The position numbers were made by a program, and so were the translations under genes. Below the pieces are notes generated by a model. That model did not search any database and had not been told where the DNA came from. It was given only the letters and a program-made list of their open reading frames with translations. A stretch of 21,554 bases of DNA from NCBI GenBank assembly GCA_012974315.1, contig JAAXQI010000249.1:1-21554 (forward strand), in the 5' to 3' direction. Numbering within the stretch: position 1 is the first letter of the stretch; each line of letters opens with the position of its first letter. Shown here piece after piece: positions 1-8,009 of this stretch. Source of the DNA: Desulfobacterales bacterium (GTDB lineage Bacteria > Desulfobacterota > Desulfobulbia > Desulfobulbales > BM004).

Positions 1-179
1 CCCTTTGAGAATGAACCTCCATGGCCATTCCTCCAGGCGATAGAATCTGGAAACCACAATTTTATTATTACCTACCTGCCATTTCATTTTGTATTACTGA
101 AATAGGCTCAAAAGATGCATACTAATTCCCGCAGGGCAATGCATACAGCCAAAAGCTCAATATTTATGGACAGCTTAGT
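1..179. other. Intergenic, no gene recognised
   Basis: No credible reading frame, RNA gene or terminator was found here. The 8-base word ATGCATAC occurs twice (115-122 and 139-146) with a short GC-rich stretch between. This lies just downstream of the minus-strand tRNA, so it may hold its 3' trailer, but no U-tract terminator is evident. Confidence 0.4.
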
Positions 180-256
180 TGGTGGGCCTACCTGGACTCG
201 AACCAGGGACCGACCGGTTATGAGCCGGTGGCTCTAGCCAACTGAGCTATAGGCCC
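180..256 (-). tRNA. tRNA with CAU anticodon, probably tRNA-Ile2 (lysidine type)
   Basis: On the minus strand the sequence folds as a full cloverleaf: acceptor GGGCCTA (256-250) pairs with TAGGCCC (190-184), the D arm is TAGCTCAGTTGGCTAGAGC, the anticodon stem CCGG/CCGG carries the loop CTCATAA with anticodon CAT, and the T arm contains GGTTCGAGTCC. Discriminator A (183) is followed by a genomically encoded CCA (182-180). A CAT anticodon can mean initiator Met, elongator Met or Ile2 (whose C34 is changed to lysidine by TilS to read AUA). The G1-C72 pair argues against an initiator. The acceptor has C at positions 4 and 5, as in E. coli tRNA-Ile2 and unlike E. coli elongator Met (U4, A5), which favours Ile2. 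That the gene is a CAU tRNA is certain; the Ile2 identity is inference. Confidence 0.95.
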
Positions 257-278
257 ATCCCAAAAAACCGAATTTGTT

Positions 279-307
279 TTATTACCCCAGACAATTTTTT
301 TTGTCAA
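279..307 (-). promoter_or_regulatory. Sigma-70-type promoter for the tRNA
   Basis: Read on the minus strand: perfect -35 TTGACA (302-307), 17-base spacer, -10 TAATAA (279-284). The -10 ends 22 bases upstream of the tRNA 5' end at 256, giving a short leader. Position, strand and spacing all fit the tRNA. Confidence 0.75.
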
Positions 308-377
308 CCGCTAAATCATTGAATTTTGAATGGGATTTGCTATTGCCACATCACTAATGTAAATAAAGTTGCTTCTC

Positions 378-406
378 TTGACCGTCTCCATACTGTAAGA
401 TAAATA
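378..406 (+). promoter_or_regulatory. Possible promoter for the M48 protease gene
   Basis: TTGACC (378-383), 17-base spacer, TAAATA (401-406), about 95 bases upstream of the proposed TTG start. The -35 is strong and the -10 is weak. It is the best candidate in an otherwise AT-rich gap (257-501). Confidence 0.35.
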
Positions 407-501
407 TATTAAATATTCCTGGCAGTCTGTTTTCTATTATAACAGATATCACTTTTCTACTTAACAAATTACGACTTTTATAATTATAGTCGGTCGCAAC
501 C

Positions 502-2337
502 TTGATCTATAACAACCTTCTCTACCTCATAACAGTCATCATCATATTCTCTACCGGTGGTGTTCCGGATGCACCACAAATCCCCTTCACTGCCGCCCTG
601 ATTATTTTCCTGGCAAAAGGAGGTGCCTACCATTATCTCGTCCGGCGTGCCCACTCCAATGGACGTGCCGCCGACGATAAACACTATTTTGCCATTGAAC
701 AAAAGTTTTCCCTTCTCGCTATTTTCATTTTTGCAATCGATGTCTATCTGCTTGATATTAAATATTACTTTTCCTTTCTCTCCCTAAACGGCAATTTGCC
801 GGTATTGCTCAGCCTGGGCGGCATTTCTCTGTTTTTCTTTTACCTTTCTCTATTGTGGCTTGCTGCCAGAAAGAATTACCAGGGAATTTTTGGCCGCCAC
901 TATTCTGCCAAAGAATTTGTCATTAACAATATCAAGCTTAACATTCCCATAATCCTGCCCTGGCTCATTATCAATTTCATTGCTGACTTTCTCAAAATTC
1001 TGCCTTTTCCACTGTCAAAAATGCTTGCCTCTTCAGAATGGGGCGAATCCATTCTTTTTCTGCTTTTCTTCATCCTGTTGGCAGTCATTTTTCCTGTGCT
1101 CATAAAAAATCTCTGGAATTGCCAAACAATGCCGGATGGTCCTGCCCGTGCCCATATGGAAGAATTCTGCAGAAAACAGAACTTCAAATATTCGGACATT
1201 ATGCTTTGGCCACTTTATGAAGGGAAAATGCTCACGGCAGGGGTTATGGGCCTGTCAAAAAGATACAGATATCTCCTCATCACCCCGGCTTTACTGAAAA
1301 CCTTAACCCCTGATGAAATTGAAGCTGTCCTGGCCCATGAAATTGGCCATGTCAAAAAATACCACCTCCAGCTTTACCTCCTGCTTTTCATGGGTTTCGG
1401 ACTTGTGGCCAGCCTGATCACCAGCCCCCTTCTCTACCTGCTTTTAAACTCAAACTTTTTTTACAACATTATCAATGCAACAAAAATAGACCCAGAGACT
1501 GCTTTAGCTTTCTGGGGCACGGCGCCGTTATTTGTCATCATGCTTGTATACTTCCGTTACGTGTTTGGTTTCTTTATGCGAAACTTTGAACGACAGGCTG
1601 ACACCCAGGTATTTAAAGTCCTTGGTGACAGTTCGTCACTGGTCAGTTCCCTGGAAAAAATTGGCTGGTTAAGCGGCAATATCCGAGATAAACCCAGCTG
1701 GCATCACTTCGGTATCGGCCAGCGGGTTGACTTTCTGGAAAAATGCAGCAGAGACAAGTCGGAAATTGCCCGTCACGACCGTAAACTTTATGGCAGCCTC
1801 ATCCTTTTTGTTTCCCTGCTGGCATTCACCAGCGGAATCTTCTGGAACATGCCCATGAAGCTTGATGACAAAGCGAATATTAAGTTTGCTGAATCTGTAT
1901 TACTGCAAAAAGCTCACCGGGAACCGGATAAAGCCATCTGGCAGCGGCTGACAGGAGACCTCAAGCAGGAACTGGGCCAGGACGCAGAATCACTGGCTGC
2001 TTACGAAAAAGCTCTGGCAATGGAACCGGACAATCCCGAGACCCTGAACAATTTAGCCTGGCTTCTTACAACTGCGACTGATCCCACTGTTCCTGATCCT
2101 GGCCGGGCATTATTTCTGGCAAAACAGGCGTCATCGCTAAGGCCAACAGCAGGATACATCCTGGACACTCTGGCAGCAGCCTACTGGGCCAACAATATGA
2201 TCGACGAGGCCTTGGATACTGAAAGAGCTGCCATTAAACTGGACTTGGGTAACCGGCCTTTTTACAGACGCCAGATGGATTTTTATCTCAATAACACCTG
2301 GCCGGCAGACCTGGAAAGCTGGGCAAAACAAAAATAA
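502..2337 (+). CDS. Integral-membrane M48-family zinc protease with C-terminal TPR region
   Basis: A membrane-bound zinc metalloprotease of family M48 (HtpX/Ste24-like), probably acting at the inner membrane. The zinc-binding HEIGH motif is at residues 279-283 within AVLAHEIGHVKKYH, and the third ligand is Glu363 in NFERQAD, as in the family. Several hydrophobic segments precede the catalytic site (about residues 1-25, 50-75, 85-120, 145-165, 180-200), with more at about 290-320 and 340-360 and one near 430-450. The region from about 470 to 600 resembles tetratricopeptide repeats (for example AYEKALAMEPDNPETLNNLAWLL), a likely protein-binding extension. The start is uncertain: the frame opens after a stop at 487-489 and the only early start codon is TTG at 502, without a clear Shine-Dalgarno sequence. 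The substrate is unknown. surE follows after 43 bases on the same strand and may be co-transcribed. Confidence 0.85.
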   Translation: MIYNNLLYLITVIIIFSTGGVPDAPQIPFTAALIIFLAKGGAYHYLVRRAHSNGRAADDKHYFAIEQKFSLLAIFIFAIDVYLLDIKYYFSFLSLNGNLPVLLSLGGISLFFFYLSLLWLAARKNYQGIFGRHYSAKEFVINNIKLNIPIILPWLIINFIADFLKILPFPLSKMLASSEWGESILFLLFFILLAVIFPVLIKNLWNCQTMPDGPARAHMEEFCRKQNFKYSDIMLWPLYEGKMLTAGVMGLSKRYRYLLITPALLKTLTPDEIEAVLAHEIGHVKKYHLQLYLLLFMGFGLVASLITSPLLYLLLNSNFFYNIINATKIDPETALAFWGTAPLFVIMLVYFRYVFGFFMRNFERQADTQVFKVLGDSSSLVSSLEKIGWLSGNIRDKPSWHHFGIGQRVDFLEKCSRDKSEIARHDRKLYGSLILFVSLLAFTSGIFWNMPMKLDDKANIKFAESVLLQKAHREPDKAIWQRLTGDLKQELGQDAESLAAYEKALAMEPDNPETLNNLAWLLTTATDPTVPDPGRALFLAKQASSLRPTAGYILDTLAAAYWANNMIDEALDTERAAIKLDLGNRPFYRRQMDFYLNNTWPADLESWAKQK

Positions 2338-2380
2338 CTACTTCATAAAAAATAATATTTTCCCACACAAGGTCAGATAG

Positions 2381-3145
2381 ATGAAACGTATCCTGGTAAC
2401 CAATGATGACGGAATCCATGCCCCCGGCCTGCAAATCCTTTTCAATAAAGTTCAGAAATTAGGCAGGCCAGTCATTATCGCTCCGGACCGTGACAACAGT
2501 GCAGCCTCCCACTCATTGACCATGAACAGGCCCCTACGAGTCAGGGAACTCGACAAAGATGTCTATTCCATTGACGGCACACCAACGGATTGCGTCACAA
2601 TTGGTATTGGCAAAATACTGGCCGAAAAGCCGGACCTTTTGATCTCAGGTATAAACCCGGGCGCCAACCTGGGTGATGATGTGAGCTACTCGGGCACGGT
2701 ATCCGCAGCCATTGAGGCCACCATGCTCGGCATACCATCCATTGCCGTCTCTCTGGCGGCCGACTCAGAACCCTATCACTACGAAACCGCTGGAGCCTTT
2801 ATCGCTACCTTGGCCCAAATAATCCTGAAAAAAGGTCTCCCGAAAGATACTCTGCTTAACGTCAATATTCCCAATACAACCATCCAGGACATTGAAGGAG
2901 TGGTATTTACCAGGCGGGGCAGAAGACTCTATGAAGATGCGATTAAGGAAACTTTCGACCCGTGGGGACGAAAGCATTACTGGATTGGCGGAGGCACCCC
3001 TTCGTGGGATTCAGGTGAAGATACCGATTCTGCAGCTATAAGTGTAAACAAAATTTCCATTACCCCGATGCATTTGGATCCAACAAACTACGAAGCCCTC
3101 AAATTCCTTCGACAGGATTGGCAGGATTTGCTGGGCTCCAAATGA
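2381..3145 (+). CDS. surE: 5'/3'-nucleotidase SurE
   Basis: SurE is a metal-dependent survival-associated nucleotidase that dephosphorylates nucleoside monophosphates in the cytoplasm. At 254 residues the protein has normal family length and an N-terminal Rossmann-like fold. Metal-site residues are visible: Asp9-Asp10 in VTNDDGIHAPG, Ser40 in PDRDNSAASHS, and Asn96 in SGINPGANLGDDVSYSGT. Their spacing matches the Thermotoga enzyme (Asp8, Asp9, Ser39, Asn95). AAGG at 2369-2372 lies 8 bases before the ATG. In many proteobacteria surE is directly followed by pcm; here pcm is about 11 kb away on the other strand, and the gene is followed by dispersed palindromes. Confidence 0.97.
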   Translation: MKRILVTNDDGIHAPGLQILFNKVQKLGRPVIIAPDRDNSAASHSLTMNRPLRVRELDKDVYSIDGTPTDCVTIGIGKILAEKPDLLISGINPGANLGDDVSYSGTVSAAIEATMLGIPSIAVSLAADSEPYHYETAGAFIATLAQIILKKGLPKDTLLNVNIPNTTIQDIEGVVFTRRGRRLYEDAIKETFDPWGRKHYWIGGGTPSWDSGEDTDSAAISVNKISITPMHLDPTNYEALKFLRQDWQDLLGSK

Positions 3146-3163
3146 AAAAAGTAAAAATAAAAA

Positions 3164-3188
3164 GGGGGCAGATTTTAAATCTGTCCCC
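3164..3188. repeat. 25-base palindrome, copy 1 of 3
   Basis: Left arm GGGGGCAGATTT (3164-3175), one central T, right arm AAATCTGTCCCC (3177-3188), with a single mismatch. The same element occurs at 12903-12927 and 13183-13207, each in an intergenic gap just downstream of a gene. It follows the surE stop by 18 bases and has no U-tract, so it is better described as a dispersed REP-like palindrome than as an intrinsic terminator. Confidence 0.85.
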
Positions 3189-3207
3189 AAGTGCACAATG
3201 AAACGCT

Positions 3208-3278
3208 TGTCATCTCGAACAAGCCGCCAGGCTGGAGAGATCTTGTTTTTAAGATTTCTCCCTACGGTCGAAATGACA
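3208..3278. repeat. Imperfect hairpin element of intergenic-repeat type
   Basis: Outer arms TGTCATCTCGA (3208-3218) and TCGAAATGACA (3268-3278) pair with one mismatch. Inner arms GAGAGATCTT (3235-3244) and AAGATTTCTC (3251-3260) also pair with one mismatch. The structure is about 71 bases long. A related word, TTGTCATCTCG, recurs near 12887-12897 next to another palindrome copy, which suggests a repeat family. Confidence 0.6.
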
Positions 3279-3383
3279 GGGTCCGGTCAAAATGACATTT
3301 CTCCCGTCAATCGTCAGCAGTCTTTGTTTGCTGACAATACTCCAGTACCCCACCGGGGTAACTCAATCTGTCCACGAAAGAAT

Positions 3384-3417
3384 AAAAAAAGCCAGCCACA
3401 CGAACTGTGGCCGGCTT
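3384..3417 (-). terminator. Rho-independent terminator of the OmpA-family gene
   Basis: On the minus strand the stem GCCGGCCACA pairs with TGTGGCTGGC around a 5-base loop (3401-3405), followed by a run of seven T (3390-3384). It lies 22 bases past the stop codon at 3440. Stem, loop and T-tract are all of classic form. Confidence 0.9.
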
Positions 3418-3439
3418 GTATAATATATTAAATTGCAAA

Positions 3440-5305
3440 TTACTTAGTAAACAAGACTTCCACCCGCCTATTTGTTTCACGCCCTTTCTGGGTCTTGTTC
3501 GAGGCAATCGGTTTTGTTTCTCCAAAGCCAATGCGGCTAAGCCTGTTCTGGTCAATTCCTTGTGAGACCAGATGGTTAACTACTGCCTTTGCCCGCCTCT
3601 CAGAAAGCCCCTGATTATATGCATCGGTGCCGATCCAGCATGTATGGCCATGGATTTCAGCATTAAGGTCAGGATATTTATTGAACACCTCCACCCAGCG
3701 GTTCAACTCATGGTAGGACTCGGGACGGAGAGTGGCATTATCAAAATCAAAAAAGATATTGTTCATGGTAAGGGCAATCTTCTCATCCAAAAGCTTATCA
3801 ATAGGATAAAGAATAATGTCATGCCTGTACTCGGTATACATCTTGACACCAGTGAAATCCAGGGTTTCAGAGGCACCCATGTATCCTTCTTTTTCTGCGG
3901 AATATCCGTATTTATGACCTCCCGGTAAAACAATAAAATACTCTCCTGAATCGGGATCGCTTTTGGCTACACCGGCAGATTCGTTCATGGTCAGATCATT
4001 CCAGACAATCTGCGCTTCCAACGGGTTTTTGTCCGGATCCATCACCTTGCCAGAGACAGCAACAGCCACAAGAGGTCTCGCTGCGGCAGGTAACTGGGTT
4101 GCAAAAATATCACTGGGGCCGCATCCTGTCTGTGGTGAAGATATATCCCCGTCCCAGCAGCCTGATTTCTTTTCTGCAGTGGCATAATAAGCGAGATCGC
4201 CAGCTGTTGTTATCTGAAATCCCCAGTCGTTATAGGGACTATTTACTTCCTTGCCAAGATTCAGAGGCTCGCTCCACTCGGTCCAGGACGACTTGTCTTC
4301 CCGGAAGCTTACAAAAACATCCAGCCCACCAAGCCCGTAATGACCTTCTGAACTGAAATAAAGTGTCCTGCCATCCGGATGCAGGAACGGCGAGTATTCA
4401 GCATAAGGAGTATTTATTGCTGCACCAAGATTGATAATCTTGCTTTCGCCGGACTCTGTTTCCGTATAAACATAAATATCTGTATTTCCGGCATAACCTC
4501 CATGAAACAATGTTTCCTTTTCATTGAAGGAACCTACATTCCCTGGTCGGTCAGAGACAAATAATATGGTTCGGCCATCAGCAGGAAGCATGGCATCACT
4601 ATCAAAATGCTCAGAGTTTATCGGAGCCGGATAATGTTTTATTTCTGACCAGCATTGCTTGCCTTTTTCAGCATAAAAGATATCTCCGCGCCCGAATGAT
4701 TCGGGATAATTGGCCATCAGGGTAATTTTATTATTATCTGCAGAAACTCCAAGGATCATCTCATGGCTGGGCGTTGAAACCGGAGGCCCCATATTGTCGG
4801 CCTTTTGCCAGCCGCGCCGATACTTGACTGAAGAATAAATGTCCTCGCCTCCTGCCTCTTCACCTCTATTACGCGTAAAATAGAGCGTCTGGTTATCAGC
4901 AGAAATAACCGGCCTGAATTCAGATCCCCTGGTATTTACTCCACCGCCAACCGAAAAGTTCTGCAAATTCTCTTCCGGTGCTTCAAGCAGGCCTATTATC
5001 TTATCAAACCGCTCATCCATGGTGGGAAAATTCGCTTTATATTGTTTATAAACAGCTGCAGCTGCATCCCAATCTCTATCACTAACGTAGGATGCGGCAA
5101 GACGCTGGACAGCAACAAACGCTAACTCGCAGGGACTATTATCACTAATGAATTTTTCATAGTCCTGCACTGTAACTGACTGTTGCAGCACAACCTCGCG
5201 CTCTTCGCACAACTGGTCAGCAGTAGCAAATTGGGGGATTAGAGCGAGCAAGAATATCAAGGCCCCCAAAATTACCTTCCGGCCTGTCATCATCTTTGCA
5301 TTCAT
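3440..5305 (-). CDS. Secreted envelope protein: PD40 beta-propeller repeats plus C-terminal OmpA domain
   Basis: A 621-residue exported protein likely to link the outer membrane or periplasm to peptidoglycan. The signal peptide covers residues 1-29, with a likely cut after ATA before Asp30. An alpha-helical segment (about 45-110) precedes WD40-like propeller repeats (about 125-400), seen as recurring words such as SADNQTLYFTRN, PADGRTILFVSDRP and HPDGRTLYFSSEG. A carboxypeptidase-regulatory-like beta domain (about 415-500) comes before the OmpA domain (about 512-621, starting IFFDFDNATLRPES). In OmpA domains the meso-DAP-binding pair is Asp (in GHTD) and Arg. Here Arg571 is kept but the Asp position is Cys556 (GHTCWIG). 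The start is firm: AGGAGG lies 7 bases upstream of the ATG. It is a single-gene unit with its own terminator. Confidence 0.9.
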   Translation of the reverse strand: MNAKMMTGRKVILGALIFLLALIPQFATADQLCEEREVVLQQSVTVQDYEKFISDNSPCELAFVAVQRLAASYVSDRDWDAAAAVYKQYKANFPTMDERFDKIIGLLEAPEENLQNFSVGGGVNTRGSEFRPVISADNQTLYFTRNRGEEAGGEDIYSSVKYRRGWQKADNMGPPVSTPSHEMILGVSADNNKITLMANYPESFGRGDIFYAEKGKQCWSEIKHYPAPINSEHFDSDAMLPADGRTILFVSDRPGNVGSFNEKETLFHGGYAGNTDIYVYTETESGESKIINLGAAINTPYAEYSPFLHPDGRTLYFSSEGHYGLGGLDVFVSFREDKSSWTEWSEPLNLGKEVNSPYNDWGFQITTAGDLAYYATAEKKSGCWDGDISSPQTGCGPSDIFATQLPAAARPLVAVAVSGKVMDPDKNPLEAQIVWNDLTMNESAGVAKSDPDSGEYFIVLPGGHKYGYSAEKEGYMGASETLDFTGVKMYTEYRHDIILYPIDKLLDEKIALTMNNIFFDFDNATLRPESYHELNRWVEVFNKYPDLNAEIHGHTCWIGTDAYNQGLSERRAKAVVNHLVSQGIDQNRLSRIGFGETKPIASNKTQKGRETNRRVEVLFTK

Positions 5306-5375
5306 CGAGGTCCTCCTGTTATTGGCCCTTGGCAGACAATTAACTTTTTAAAGTAGTAAGACTAACAAGTTAATT

Positions 5376-5404
5376 ACCCTATAATTTTTTAGTTTTCTGG
5401 TCAA
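5376..5404 (-). promoter_or_regulatory. Proximal candidate promoter of the OmpA-family gene
   Basis: On the minus strand: TTGACC (5399-5404), 17-base spacer, TAGGGT (5376-5381), about 70 bases upstream of the start. The -35 is good and the -10 poor. It is an alternative to the distal candidate at 5425-5454. Confidence 0.35.
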
Positions 5405-5424
5405 CAATATAGTTTACAGTCACC

Positions 5425-5454
5425 ATTATATAGTAAAAAAAATTACGAATTCAA
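5425..5454 (-). promoter_or_regulatory. Distal candidate promoter of the OmpA-family gene
   Basis: On the minus strand: TTGAAT (5449-5454), 18-base spacer, perfect TATAAT (5425-5430). It would give a leader of about 115 bases. The -10 lies inside one arm of the inverted repeat 5422-5431/5475-5484, so a protein bound there could control it; that control is speculative. Confidence 0.45.
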
Positions 5455-5644
5455 AAACATGGCTATTCATATCCATATAATGGTCATATTGCTGCAAATA
5501 ACACATTAGCAGACATGCAATTGCCAAGCCAAAATGCAGTTACCTTTGTACAATTTTTTATTTTAAAACTGCGACAAAAAAATATACAATCATGAAAAGT
5601 CCCATTTCAGTCCTGTCTTTATTTATTTTTCGGGAGGAAGCAAG

Positions 5645-6499
5645 ATGCCACTATTAGGCGCACACATGTCCATTGAAGGAGGCCTGCACAAGGCCTTTGA
5701 ACGGATCAGCCTTGTTGAGGGCCAATCCTTGCAGATCTTCTCCAAAAATCAACGGCAATGGAGAGTGCCAGAATTAAACCCTTCTGAGATTGAAGAATTT
5801 ATCGAGGCCTGGAAGCAATGGGGCAAGGGACCTGTTGCTATTCATAACTCTTATCTGATCAACCTGGCAAATCCTGATGAAAAAAAGGCAAACAAGGCTG
5901 TTGGCGCTTTTGCCGAAGAAATCCGCCGCTCGGATCAACTTACTATCCCCTACCTGATCATGCATCCTGGTTCCCACGTGGGCTCTGGCATTGAAAAAGG
6001 GCTGCTGCAATTGACTGCAAATATTGATCTGGCCTTTGCACAGGCAGGCAGCACCACATCCGTTATGGTTCTGCTTGAGACAACGGCTGGACAGGGCACC
6101 GGTCTTGGCGCAAACTTTGAGGAACTGGCCCATGTTATAAACAACTCAGCCTACAATAAACGGATCGGTGTCTGCTTTGACACCTGCCATGCCTTTGCCG
6201 CAGGCTATGATATCAGCTCTGAAGCAGGATATGAGAAGACCTTTGCCGCTTTTGATAAAATTGTCGGCCTGGAGCGGCTGAAATTTTTCCATCTCAATGA
6301 TTCAAAAAAAGAGATGGGCTCAAAGGTTGACCGTCATGAACATATCGGCAAGGGGGAAATTGGACTGGAGGGATTCAGGCTTCTTATGAACGACCCGCGT
6401 TTTGCAGAACATCCCATGGTACTGGAAACTCCCAAAGAAAAGAATCTCAAGGAAGATATTGAGAACCTGAAAGTGCTGAGAAGTTTGCTAGAGAAGTAA
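5645..6499 (+). CDS. nfo: Endonuclease IV, AP endonuclease
   Basis: A DNA-repair enzyme of the Nfo family that cuts the backbone 5' of abasic sites, in base excision repair. It has 284 residues with a TIM-barrel pattern. All nine trinuclear zinc ligands known from E. coli Nfo can be placed: His67, His107 (in MHPGSH), Glu145 (LLETTAGQG), Asp179 and His182 (FDTCHAFAAGYD), His216 (FFHLNDSK), Asp229 and His231 (DRHEHIGKG), and Glu261 (LETPKE). Seven of these have the same residue numbers as in E. coli. A strong Shine-Dalgarno, GGGAGGAAG (5632-5640), fixes the ATG. The gene stands alone between minus-strand genes. Confidence 0.97.
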   Translation: MPLLGAHMSIEGGLHKAFERISLVEGQSLQIFSKNQRQWRVPELNPSEIEEFIEAWKQWGKGPVAIHNSYLINLANPDEKKANKAVGAFAEEIRRSDQLTIPYLIMHPGSHVGSGIEKGLLQLTANIDLAFAQAGSTTSVMVLLETTAGQGTGLGANFEELAHVINNSAYNKRIGVCFDTCHAFAAGYDISSEAGYEKTFAAFDKIVGLERLKFFHLNDSKKEMGSKVDRHEHIGKGEIGLEGFRLLMNDPRFAEHPMVLETPKEKNLKEDIENLKVLRSLLEK

Positions 6500-6660
6500 T
6501 AATATCGAACAAAAAATTATGAATTCTGATCGGACGGGAAGCTACTTCGATATTCGAAATTAAGTATTCGTTGTTCTGTTGTTATATTTAAATATTTTTC
6601 CATACAACCAACAGATATTTTTTGCAACTGATGAGCCTATTTGACGTGAAACCATTTCGC

Positions 6661-7983
6661 TCAACCTGCTATCCTGGCCGCCAGCACCAATTCCCGCACA
6701 AAATCAAGCAGAAATGATCTTCCGATCAGAAAAAGAACAATACATACTATGGCAGCCGCCGGGACAGTAATAATCCAGGATTTAAATATTTTCTTGGCGA
6801 TACGGCTGTCAATACCTGACAGACCACGGGCCAGTCCGATTCCCATGATTGCCCCCACCAGGACATGCGTTGTTGAAACAGGCAGTTTCATACGGGTGCA
6901 AACAAGTACCGCAGCTGTTGCAGCAATATCAGCGGCAACTCCACGGGTTGGGGTAATTTCAGTTATCTTGGTACCAACCGTGGCCATAACCTTGTGCCCA
7001 TAGGTAGCAAGACCAAGCACAATGCCAACGCCACCCAGTATCAGAATCCATAAGGGCACAGGCACCTTCATCTCCACAGTGCCGGTACTGAGAATATTTG
7101 CCACAGCGGCCAAAGGACCTACCGAGTTTGCCACATCATTGGCGCCATGTGAAAAAGCCACAGCACAGGAACTGATTATAACCAGCGGCACATAGACTTG
7201 CTCAACCTGCTCAAGCTGTTCATGAAGCGGCAGCGATTCTTTACCGGCCAATTTTTTCTTAACATGCATCCGCGAAATAATGGTTGCAACCACACTGATA
7301 AACAAAGCAAGAAGCAGTGTATGGGTATCAGTCACCCAGTCAAGCCCCTTGAGGATATGCTTAAAGCCCTTATATATCGTGGCAAGGGTTACAACCATGG
7401 CTAAAAAGAAGACGATGTACGGGGTGACCCGAATGGCTGCTTTTGCCGGGTTTTCCTGCCCCAAAATCATCTTGCTGATAATTTTAAATATAATAAAGGC
7501 CATAAGACCACCGGCCAAGGGAGAGATAAACCAGCTAGCCACAATCTGTCCCATCTTGACCCAGTGGACAGAGCCGATACCTGCTGCCACAATGCCGAAT
7601 CCTGCTACTGCACCGACAATGGAATGGGTAGTGGAAACAGGCATCCCAATAATGGTGGCAAAATTAAGCCAGAGGGCTGCAGACAAAAGGGCGGCTGCCA
7701 TACCAATTACCAGAAGCGCTGCCGGCTCACCCTCCAGCATACCAGGCAATGAAGCAAGGGCCGAGGGAGCAACAATACCTTTGCGGATTGTATCTGTAAC
7801 GTGGGAGCCAACCAGGACAGCACCTGCAAACTCACAGATACCTGCAGCGATGACTGCCTGTTTGACGGATAAGGCCCCGGAGCCGACGGCATCGGCCATG
7901 GAATTAGCCACATCGTTCGCTCCTATGTTCCAGGCCATATAAAGACCCAGCAGAGCCATAGTGGCTAATATAATAATATCCAT
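6661..7983 (-). CDS. pit: PiT-family inorganic phosphate transporter
   Basis: A low-affinity phosphate permease of the inner membrane, usually driven by H+ or Na+. The 440-residue protein shows the inverted duplicated PiT signature: GANDVANS at 21-28 and again at 280-287, and PVSTTH at 115-120 and 368-373. About ten hydrophobic segments flank a hydrophilic loop near 240-262. The gene starts 26 bases after the stop of the DUF47/PhoU-like gene on the same strand, a common pairing in which the PhoU-like protein is thought to modulate the permease. No strong Shine-Dalgarno precedes the ATG, which fits translational coupling. Arsenate can enter cells through Pit carriers, which may matter given the nearby arsenic gene. 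Confidence 0.95.
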   Translation of the reverse strand: MDIIILATMALLGLYMAWNIGANDVANSMADAVGSGALSVKQAVIAAGICEFAGAVLVGSHVTDTIRKGIVAPSALASLPGMLEGEPAALLVIGMAAALLSAALWLNFATIIGMPVSTTHSIVGAVAGFGIVAAGIGSVHWVKMGQIVASWFISPLAGGLMAFIIFKIISKMILGQENPAKAAIRVTPYIVFFLAMVVTLATIYKGFKHILKGLDWVTDTHTLLLALFISVVATIISRMHVKKKLAGKESLPLHEQLEQVEQVYVPLVIISSCAVAFSHGANDVANSVGPLAAVANILSTGTVEMKVPVPLWILILGGVGIVLGLATYGHKVMATVGTKITEITPTRGVAADIAATAAVLVCTRMKLPVSTTHVLVGAIMGIGLARGLSGIDSRIAKKIFKSWIITVPAAAIVCIVLFLIGRSFLLDFVRELVLAARIAG

Positions 7984-8009
7984 GGAATCAGTAGGTCTGT
8001 CTGGAGAAA

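Larger units (their letters stand above)
5306..5644. other. AT-rich divergent intergenic region
   Basis: This 339-base gap separates the OmpA-family gene (-) and nfo (+). It holds promoter-like sequences for the minus-strand gene and a 10-base inverted repeat, ACCATTATAT (5422-5431) and ATATAATGGT (5475-5484), whose left arm overlaps the -10. No ORF or RNA gene was recognised. I could not pick a convincing nfo promoter. Confidence 0.5.

Noticed and set aside
7280..7942. 220-codon open frame on the plus strand
   Set aside because: It is antisense to pit, which has full family motifs; the translation is low-complexity Ala/Ile/Pro-rich, as expected from the complement of a membrane-protein gene.
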